From NCBI GenBank assembly GCA_003354225.1, contig PIVH01000681.1:1-5177 (forward strand): a DNA stretch of 5,177 bases, in the 5' to 3' direction. This DNA comes from Globobulimina sp. (taxonomy: Eukaryota; Foraminifera; Rotaliida). A model generated the notes under the pieces. That model was not told where the DNA came from and ran no database searches. It was given only the letters and a program-made list of their open reading frames with translations. This document shows, piece after piece, positions 1 through 5,177 of the stretch; position 1 is the first letter of the stretch; each line of letters begins with the position of its first letter. Made by a program: the position numbers and the translations under genes.

Positions 1-316
1 ATTTCACCACAAACTCACAATTACTCCTTTCATAATTATATTAAAAATATAGTCAGATGCGTCTCCATATATCTGACGATGGTATGGTTACCACACCAAA
101 CATCAATATAGATTACAAAAATTATGCATATGAGGCGGGCAGATTTTAAACTGCAACATCGTGACAAATTGATGTGAAACAATGGTTTTTGTCTTCTTTC
201 TGTGAAAACCTCCCAAGCAAAAAAAGTGTCTTATTTGCTACATACAATCTACAAATGACTACAATTTAGATGTTTTAGTTTTATATGCTACATTATGTGA
301 AAAGGAATATATTGAA
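1..316. other. non-coding flank downstream of the pseudouridine synthase gene
   Basis: No RNA gene is recognised; I looked for tRNA boxes and snRNA or snoRNA signatures and saw none convincing. A plus-strand frame is open from base 1 to a TAG at 109-111, about 36 codons, which could be the end of a convergent neighbour but has no recognisable similarity. No AATAAA is evident on the minus strand for the 3' end of the synthase gene. Two small inverted repeats are listed separately. Confidence 0.5.
52..97. repeat. two adjacent small inverted repeats
   Basis: GTCAGAT (52-58) pairs with ATCTGAC (71-77) around a 12-nt loop. Directly after it, GGTATGGT (81-88) pairs with ACCACACC (90-97) with one mismatch and a one-base centre. 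Both lie in the presumed gap between convergent or tandem genes. They could form hairpins near transcript 3' ends or be protein-binding dyads, but short dyads are common by chance. Confidence 0.35.
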
Positions 317-2881
317 TTATTCAGCCATAATTGACAAAGTTCTTAATCTGCCCAGCACTTTTGTAAACATCTCAGGTGGATTGGCAGTGAACTGCCCAGT
401 TCTTCCATTTATATGTTTAAATTTCAACAAATACGCATGTAAATAATGCATTTCATGAAAGTTCGTGATTTCATCGAATAATTCATTTTCATATTTTTTA
501 TATTCTTTTACATAATACACATTATCCCCAACCACTGGTATCTTCATATTATGGCAATGAACCCTCACTTGATGGGTTCTGCCTGTCGTTAACTTGCAAT
601 TCAACAATGAAAACCGATGCGTTTTCTTTTGTTTCTTTGGAACATATTCAAAAGTCTCCAATTCCCGAAAATGAGTCACTGCCAACTTAGCTCTGCCAAC
701 TCGTTTCTGTCTGTTTTCAAATTCATTTTTCCCTCTCCGCTGTTTCTGTGTCATCTCACATTGATATTGTTGCAACATTTCCGTATTTACATCATTCTCA
801 TTCAATAATTTTAATTTTTTCATCAATTCCTTATCTTTTGCTGCATTTTTAGGAACATTCAACGGGGTTTTATCTTTTTTCATTTGTTCCTCTTCCTCAT
901 AGGTCATCCGACCTAATTTGTGCCGCACAATATTTTCCTCTTTGATATCATCATTGGTCAATAAACTAAACGGTGATCTTTGTGGCTGTTCCATGACATG
1001 GAATTTTGTCCTATGCACCGGATGTCTCTCAATGTAATTCTCTTCGCTCCATAGCTCTTTTGCTAACTTATTGTGAGTGACTGCTAAATATTCCCTTCCA
1101 ATGGAATGTTCTCCAAACTGCTGCTGCAAAAACCTGCAGCTTGCAATATTTTTGCCCACCACTAACAAGCCAGATGTATGCCTATCGATTCTATGCACAA
1201 TGCCAGGTTTAATAATATCTTCCAACGGGGAGTTAATAAACATTTGTCTCTCTTCTTCATGATCAAAATCACTGTCCTCGTCGCGAAATGATTGAACATC
1301 TAAATCTAAGTTTTTATTTTGTATATGCGAATAAAATAAATTTATGTCATGTTCATCTTCGATGTTCGTGGATTGAAACAGCAAATCATCAAAAGTAGCA
1401 TCCTTAAATGAGTTGATGGCATTGAATTGAATATCTCGTAATTTTGGACAATGGAATAATAAGAAATTCAGCAAAGAGTTTGAGAAATCGCAACCAGTGG
1501 AAAACGTTGGATGTACAGCGATGTTTGGTGGTTTATTCACAACCATAATATCATCATCTTCATACAATACAATATCATCTTTGGTATAAATTTTATTTTT
1601 TGTAATCAAGTTCGGTGAGGGAGCTATCTGTTGGCCAATTAATTGCAACCATTCATAAACATGTTGGTTGGTTACTGTCCGTGTCGTTAAACCCATCATT
1701 TTCTGCAATGTGTTATGATGTTCATCCACTTGTTCACTTTCATTTTCATCCTCATTCTCAATTTCATGTTCATGTTCATCTCCGTCAATGTCTGAATCAT
1801 TTATAGCATCACGGATTAATTCAGCATCAATACGGCTTACTTCACGTTCAATGTCATACACTTTTAATCCTGTATCGCCTTCAACATTTTTATGCTCATT
1901 CTCGCTATCATTGTTTCCCTGTTTCTGCTGCAATGTATGGATGAATAACTGCGCAATTCTCTTATGATACTGTTCCAATAAGAACGAATATGGAATATAA
2001 CATATAATCTGATCATGTTGTTTGAGTTTATACGATGGTCTGAATATATGTACCAAATCATTCACAATGGCTCCATTTTCTGTGACGAATCTGTTAATCA
2101 TCGCGCGCGATAACCTCAGTTGCGTCAATGTCAATGGTGAAAATATTGACTCTTTTTCAACCATTTCTTGCTCCTGTTTTTCTGCTCGAAATTTGCGCAA
2201 TGTTTGTCTCGCTTTTTTCCTTGCTTTGCTGTCTGAATACAAAAGTTAAATCATATACAAATGAATACGGAAATTTCTATAAACTTCAACAGATGTTTTG
2301 CATTAATCGTACATACCGAATAAACGAAATCGAAGTTGGATTGGATCCATTAATGTGTCATTTGTTTTGTTTTGATTCGTATAATGAAAAACGGCAAATA
2401 TTAACCTTCGGAATAAATAGTCATCCAATCGAGTTCGTTTCTTGTCTCGTAAATGCTGCTCAGTTACTTTTAATTGTATTTTTAATATATTTGAAGGTGT
2501 TTTTATAACTCCGCTTTCGATATTTATTAAACTTGCGTCTTCGTATTTTTTCGATAATGATATTTGTGGGTTGAACTCGTCGGCATTCTCTACTTTTGTC
2601 AGCATGTTTTGGTATGAAACATTAAAGAATGATTCGCCGTATTCGCTGTAATAATCTTTAGATGTCGGTTTTAGTGGTGATTTGGTGGAGGATATTAATT
2701 CAGAAATATCCCTTACTTGACCCAGATTGTCTTCGTTTAGTTCCTCGTCATCATAATTGAGCAATGTAGTCGAATAGTGTCGTTTAGAAAGATTGCCAAT
2801 ATGGATTGCATAGTTTGTGTGGTGGGAACGCTGTCTTACCACAATGCGGAATTGATGAACAGTTTTGGATTTCCAACTCAT
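317..2881 (-). CDS. RluA/RluD-family RNA pseudouridine synthase, two exons, probably mitochondrial
   Basis: Joined coding sequence: exon 1 at 2881-2317 and exon 2 at 2232-317, about 826 residues, ending in TAA. The family converts specific uridines in rRNA or tRNA to pseudouridine. The start is the first ATG after an in-frame TAA immediately upstream (2884-2882). Residues 1-40 are rich in K, R, S and T without acidic residues and contain R34-H-Y-S37, like a mitochondrial R-3 cleavage site, so mitochondrial import is inferred. An S4 RNA-binding domain begins with RLDDYL (151-156, exon 1) and resumes at LSRAMINRFVTENGAIVND (229 onward, exon 2), interrupted by about 70 residues. The catalytic domain has VVNKPPNIAVHP (419-430), GIVHRIDRHTSG with catalytic D538, RAKLAVTHFRELE, TGRTHQVRVH and VVGD (755-758). 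Insertions of about 70 and 100 residues (near 454-527 and 600-702) and an acidic tract (334-362) make it much longer than bacterial RluD (about 330). The target nucleotide cannot be told. Confidence 0.9.
1738..1800 (-). repeat. degenerate hexamer-like repeat encoding an acidic His/Glu/Asp/Asn tract
   Basis: On the plus strand this stretch shows repeated TTCAT-type units, clearest as TTCATGTTCATGTTCAT near 1763-1780. On the coding strand it encodes a run of D, E, H and N (roughly joined residues 334-360) containing the short HEHE and ENEDENE patterns. It lies between the S4 domain and the catalytic domain of the pseudouridine synthase, so it is probably a disordered linker that grew by replication slippage. 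Confidence 0.5.
2233..2316 (-). other. spliceosomal intron, 84 nt, in the pseudouridine synthase gene
   Basis: Read on the minus strand, the donor is GTATGT (from 2316) and the acceptor is TTTTGTATTCAG (ending 2233), preceded by a branch-like TTTAAC at about 2250-2245. Exon 1 ends with the first base of a codon and exon 2 supplies the other two, giving GAC (D189) and restoring one frame. Without splicing, exon 1 stops at TAA (2305-2303) and the exon 2 frame has no ATG until codon 212 of the joined protein (2164). The halves of one S4 domain lie on either side, which is independent support for the junction. Confidence 0.88.
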
Positions 2882-2904
2882 TTATTTTTATTTTTACTTG
2901 AGAA
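2882..2904. promoter_or_regulatory. 23-bp divergent intergenic gap, likely bidirectional promoter or 5' leader region
   Basis: This is the whole distance between the start codons of the minus-strand pseudouridine synthase and the plus-strand SAM-domain gene. It is T-rich on the plus strand (TTATTTTTATTTTTACTT). In-frame stops bound both sides (TAA at 2884-2882 on the minus strand, TGA at 2899-2901 on the plus strand), so neither protein extends across it from a contiguous upstream ATG. Either the leaders are very short or transcription of each gene starts inside the other's coding region. The gap is seen directly; promoter function is inferred. Confidence 0.5.
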
Positions 2905-3453
2905 ATGGATGACTTATCGGACTTAGCAGCGTTGCTAAACCCTGACTTTCAACCAAATATACATTATCTATCACCTGTCAACAGGCCAATAGAAGCGGAT
3001 GCAATTCCTCAATTTAGTATTATGGACTTTGCGATGCCCGTTGTAGAAGATGTTGATCATAAATCTCAAGATGAACACTTTGTTGATGATGTTTATAAAC
3101 AGTTACAAAATATTATTGAATCATTGAATCAGTTACAAAATGAATGTCCAAATGTTATTGAAGTAAATGAAAATTTAACTGGCATTCAGGTAAAAATAAA
3201 AATAAATAATTATAAAAACTGGAATTTGACCGATACGATGTTGTGGATAAAATATTTGGAAAATGGACGATATGACAGGTATACAAATCAATTAATGAAT
3301 GGATTCAAGGAATTGAAGATCACAGGACATTATTTACCTTATTTATCTACAGCAGATTTGAGTGTGTCTCCATTTAATATCAAAATATTTCGTGATAAAA
3401 GAGATTTAATTGCACACTTTAAGAGGTTGAAAAAAAATGTCTGTATAACATAA
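2905..3453 (+). CDS. small protein with C-terminal SAM-like domain, 182 aa
   Basis: An uninterrupted frame from ATG (context GAGAAATGG, in-frame TGA nine bases upstream ending at 2901) to TAA. Residues 1-60 are acidic and likely disordered, with no signal peptide or membrane segment. Residues 60-82 (DDVYKQLQNIIESLNQLQN) look like a short amphipathic or coiled-coil helix. Residues 105-176 fit a sterile alpha motif: NWNLTDTMLWIKYLENGRY, then F134, LKITGHYLPYL, a DL pair at 151-152, a hydrophobic NIKIF stretch, R163 and R166, and a final hydrophobic helix LIAHFKRL. SAM domains mediate homo- or hetero-oligomerisation and sometimes RNA binding, so an adaptor role is inferred. I do not recognise a specific orthologue. 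The gene is divergent from the pseudouridine synthase with a 23-bp gap. The gene is confident; the SAM assignment is moderately so, since it rests on pattern matching alone. Confidence 0.75.
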   Translation: MDDLSDLAALLNPDFQPNIHYLSPVNRPIEADAIPQFSIMDFAMPVVEDVDHKSQDEHFVDDVYKQLQNIIESLNQLQNECPNVIEVNENLTGIQVKIKINNYKNWNLTDTMLWIKYLENGRYDRYTNQLMNGFKELKITGHYLPYLSTADLSVSPFNIKIFRDKRDLIAHFKRLKKNVCIT

Positions 3454-3673
3454 AACCGTTTATTTTGCTGTTGACACTGATATTACAATACATGTTTAAT
3501 TTGCTATGTTTTTAAATTGATTTGTATAAAGAAACGCGTTTCTGTAAACAAATATTTCTACTCAAGTCGCACCACAGCAGAAGCATTAAATAAATTTAAA
3601 CTTTAAAGTGAAAAACTCAGTCAAGTGAACACCGTATTTGTATAGCTATATCACAAGCTCAGAAAAGCAACCA
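3454..3673 (+). other. 220-bp spacer: 3' flank of SAM-like gene and upstream region/5' UTR of EF-hand/ARM gene
   Basis: AT-rich and without coding potential. Short ATG-initiated frames at 3492 and 3506 stop within eight codons, and no ATG occurs from 3525 to the start at 3674, as expected of a clean 5' leader. It holds a TATAAA (3525-3530), a 14-bp palindrome (3530-3543) and one AATAAA (3589-3594), which could be a polyadenylation signal for the upstream gene or chance in AT-rich DNA. Where the upstream transcript ends and the downstream one begins cannot be resolved. Confidence 0.6.
3525..3543 (+). promoter_or_regulatory. TATA-like box abutting a 14-bp perfect palindrome with ACGCGT core
   Basis: TATAAA at 3525-3530 overlaps by one base the palindrome AGAAACGCGTTTCT (3530-3543), which is identical to its reverse complement. 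It lies about 130-150 bp upstream of the EF-hand/ARM start codon, a plausible promoter position. ACGCGT is the core of the fungal MluI cell-cycle box bound by MBF, but that transfer to this organism is speculation. A GC-containing symmetric site in very AT-rich DNA is at least a good candidate for a dimeric DNA-binding protein. Confidence 0.45.
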
Positions 3674-5177
3674 ATGAACTCATTAAGTCCAGGTCAAGTG
3701 ACGGAAATGAGGAAAGTGTTTGCAATGTTTAACCAATCAGGCTCCAAAAAGCTAAACGCTGAAGAATTATCCATAGCATTGGAACGCATCTCTGGCAGTA
3801 AGCCATCGTTGGATGAAGTCCAACAACTAATGTCCACCTTCAATAAGAACAACGATGGCAGCATTTCCTGGGACGAATTCTACGAAACCTTATCCACTTT
3901 CATCATCTCGCAGGAATCCGGCAGTTCTCGTTTTGACAAATCTGATATTTTCGACAAAAAGCGTCTCCATACAAACATTGCAGACTTTTTCTTACAACAC
4001 AAAAAATGCGACAATTGGGATCAATTAAGACAGCGTCGTTTGCAAATCGCATCCTCCATAAAATCCTCACTCACCGAGCAAGAAATCGTAGATGAAAACA
4101 AAAAACAAGAATCGCTCTCCAAATGTCAACGAATGTTCAACAAAATGCCAGATATCGTGTCAGAATTACATCATTCAGTCGGTGCCAATGACATTAAAAA
4201 AGCAACTGACTGTGTACAATATTTAGCGGATATATTATCCATTTTGAATGTATACCATACAACGCAGGATAGACTGAGCATTGCTGAATTTTTAGCGACT
4301 TTATTCAGACGCATAAGGGATAGCAATGTGAGTAAGAAAATTATCAACTTTGTCTCTGAGGACCAGGCACCGCAATTACAGTATCAATCCTGTCGCTTTG
4401 TAGTGCATTACTGCCAAGGTCCTCGTATCCCGAATACACCAAAACAGTCCACCTTGCATCCCACCAATATGTACCATAAAGGGGTCTGTATTAATAATGG
4501 TGTTGTCCCTGCGTTGGAAGCACTGTTTCAATCAAAGCAGGAACAATTACGAAATAAAGTGTGTTTCTATTTCATTTCTGGTTTCTATGACTTTTTGTAA
4601 CAAATTGATTCTATGTTAGGCGATTGAAGCCATTGGCAAAATTGCGTCGCATGATGGCGATGCCAGACAGTATGTGATTAATAATGGGATTACCATGGAA
4701 CTATTGGCACTGATTCAAGCTTCTGCGTCCATCTCTACGCTGCGTTATGTCACTTGGACACTGAGCATTATTTTGGGCAATACGCATACTACAGAATGTG
4801 TGAAAAATGTTGATGCGAAATTGGTATGTTTTTCTTTTTTCTGTGCATATCCTTACACACAATCGTGTGATATGATATGTGTTGGTTTTCAGTTACAAAA
4901 CACATTGGAAAAGCTGGGCAAATTATTGTTTGAAATAGTGGCTACATTCAGGAAAGATTTCGAAGCGCAAAATAAAACAAATAACAGTAACGTCCGATTA
5001 GGTGACTCTCAAAAGAAAGAGTTGCAAATTGTATTAATGAATACATTATGTTGTTTATCATATTTAATCCCTGGAATTCAGAATTTCCCCATGTTCTGGC
5101 GTAAATTTATCGAATTGATCACTTTCCCGGTACCTGCCATACAGTGCATGGTCTTGGACTGTATGATTGATATCGTT
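3674..5177 (+). CDS. EF-hand protein with importin-alpha-like ARM repeats, 3' end outside window
   Basis: Exons 3674-4558, 4620-4823 and 4893-5177 (open at the edge) encode 458 residues so far. The start is the first ATG after an in-frame TGA at 3626. Residues 8-80 form an EF-hand pair: loop 20-31 (NQSGSKKLNAEE) is degenerate, while loop 57-68 (NKNNDGSISWDE) is near-canonical with Asn at position 1. Residues 115-143 (WDQLRQRRLQIASSIKSSLT onward) align to the importin-beta-binding domain but keep few basic residues. From about residue 158 (KMPDIVSEL) to the edge, ARM repeats follow importin-alpha in register: QLQYQSCRFVVHYCQG, LRNKAIEAIGKIA, LRYVTWTLSIILG and LMNTLCCLSYLIPG. Importin-alpha carries NLS cargo to importin-beta, but here most Trp/Asn cargo-binding positions are substituted, so a different role is likely. 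Total length is unknown; four or so ARM repeats should follow if it resembles the family. Confidence 0.85.
4559..4619 (+). other. spliceosomal intron, 61 nt, first in EF-hand/ARM gene
   Basis: The donor is AAA|GTGTGT and the acceptor CTATGTTAG|GCG, phase 0, with a possible branch site TTGTAAC near 4595-4601. Splicing joins LRNK to AIEAIGKIA, rebuilding the importin-alpha ARM segment that normally reads without a break. Unspliced reading stops at TAA 4598-4600. GTGTGT is a weaker donor than the GTATGT of the other two introns. Confidence 0.85.
4824..4892 (+). other. spliceosomal intron, 69 nt, second in EF-hand/ARM gene
   Basis: The donor is TTG|GTATGT followed by a T-rich tract and the acceptor is GGTTTTCAG|TTA, phase 0. 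Splicing joins NVDAKL to LQNTLEKLGK between two ARM repeats. The intron is a multiple of three and contains no in-frame stop, so retention would insert 23 Cys- and Phe-rich residues instead of truncating. The GTATGT and CAG consensus match the 84-nt intron, and the inserted residues fit no ARM repeat, so I treat it as an intron. Confidence 0.82.

Noticed and set aside
1-111. Plus-strand open frame to a TAG at 109-111 as the end of a convergent gene
   Set aside because: About 36 codons with no recognisable sequence or splice acceptor; not enough to call a gene.
120-240. tRNA or small structured RNA in the left flank
   Set aside because: No B-box, cloverleaf, snRNA or paired C/D-box signature could be made out; ACATC..GATGT and TATGCATA are too short to mean anything alone.
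2165-2242. Independent start of the pseudouridine synthase at TTG 2242 or ATG 2164
   Set aside because: TTG is not a usual eukaryotic start, and the bases just inside it form a clear splice acceptor (TTTTGTATTCAG). Starting at 2164 would drop the first part of the S4 domain that exon 1 supplies.
617-2249. Several plus-strand open frames of 60-126 codons opposite the pseudouridine synthase gene
   Set aside because: They lie antisense to a gene with strong domain evidence, have no recognisable motifs, and reflect codon shadowing.
3190-3279. Possible intron in the SAM-like gene (CAG|GTAAAA donor, GACAG acceptor)
   Set aside because: The reading frame is open throughout, and removing this stretch would delete the first helices of the SAM-like domain including both tryptophans.
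3589-3594. AATAAA as polyadenylation signal of the SAM-like gene
   Set aside because: It lies after the putative promoter elements of the next gene and within AT-rich DNA where the hexamer is common, so it is mentioned only as a possibility.
3638-3673. N-terminal extension of the EF-hand/ARM protein from TTG at 3638
   Set aside because: The frame is open upstream to a TGA at 3626 but has no ATG before 3674, and the extra 12 residues match nothing in EF-hand proteins.
317-5177. Mobile element, CRISPR or bacterial operon
   Set aside because: No transposase, integrase, terminal or spaced repeats, or ribosome binding sites; the introns and gene content are eukaryotic.

Overview
The window looks like nuclear DNA from a compact, AT-rich, intron-bearing eukaryote, probably unicellular. 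Three short spliceosomal introns (84, 61 and 69 nt) can be placed from GT..AG boundaries, two of them with a GTATGT donor. Each one joins coding segments in frame across a protein domain that would otherwise be broken. One gene encodes what looks like a mitochondrially targeted enzyme, and another is built on an importin-alpha scaffold. No bacterial operon structure is visible, the genetic code appears standard (TAA ends both complete genes), and I cannot assign a lineage.

Layout: positions 1-316 are non-coding as far as I can see and form the 3' flank of the first gene. Positions 317-2881, minus strand, hold a two-exon gene for an RluA/RluD-family RNA pseudouridine synthase of about 826 residues with a probable mitochondrial presequence. 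Its N-terminal S4 domain is encoded partly in each exon. Only 23 bp separate its start codon from that of the divergent plus-strand gene at 2905-3453, a 182-residue protein with a C-terminal SAM-like domain. A 220-bp spacer with a TATA-like box next to a 14-bp perfect palindrome (core ACGCGT) leads to the third gene, which starts at 3674 on the plus strand and runs off the window after three exons.

The third gene is the most unusual. It reads as an importin-alpha paralogue with two EF-hands (one degenerate, one near-canonical) in front, a segment that aligns to the importin-beta-binding (IBB) domain but has lost most of its basic residues, and ARM repeats that align convincingly to importin-alpha repeats 2-6. 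The Trp/Asn ladder that holds nuclear localisation signals is almost entirely replaced. This suggests a Ca2+-linked ARM scaffold derived from the nuclear-import adaptor rather than a working import receptor.

Nothing shows the three genes act in one pathway. The only structural link is the very tight divergent pair, which probably shares a promoter region: one putative mitochondrial RNA-modification enzyme and one putative SAM-domain adaptor.
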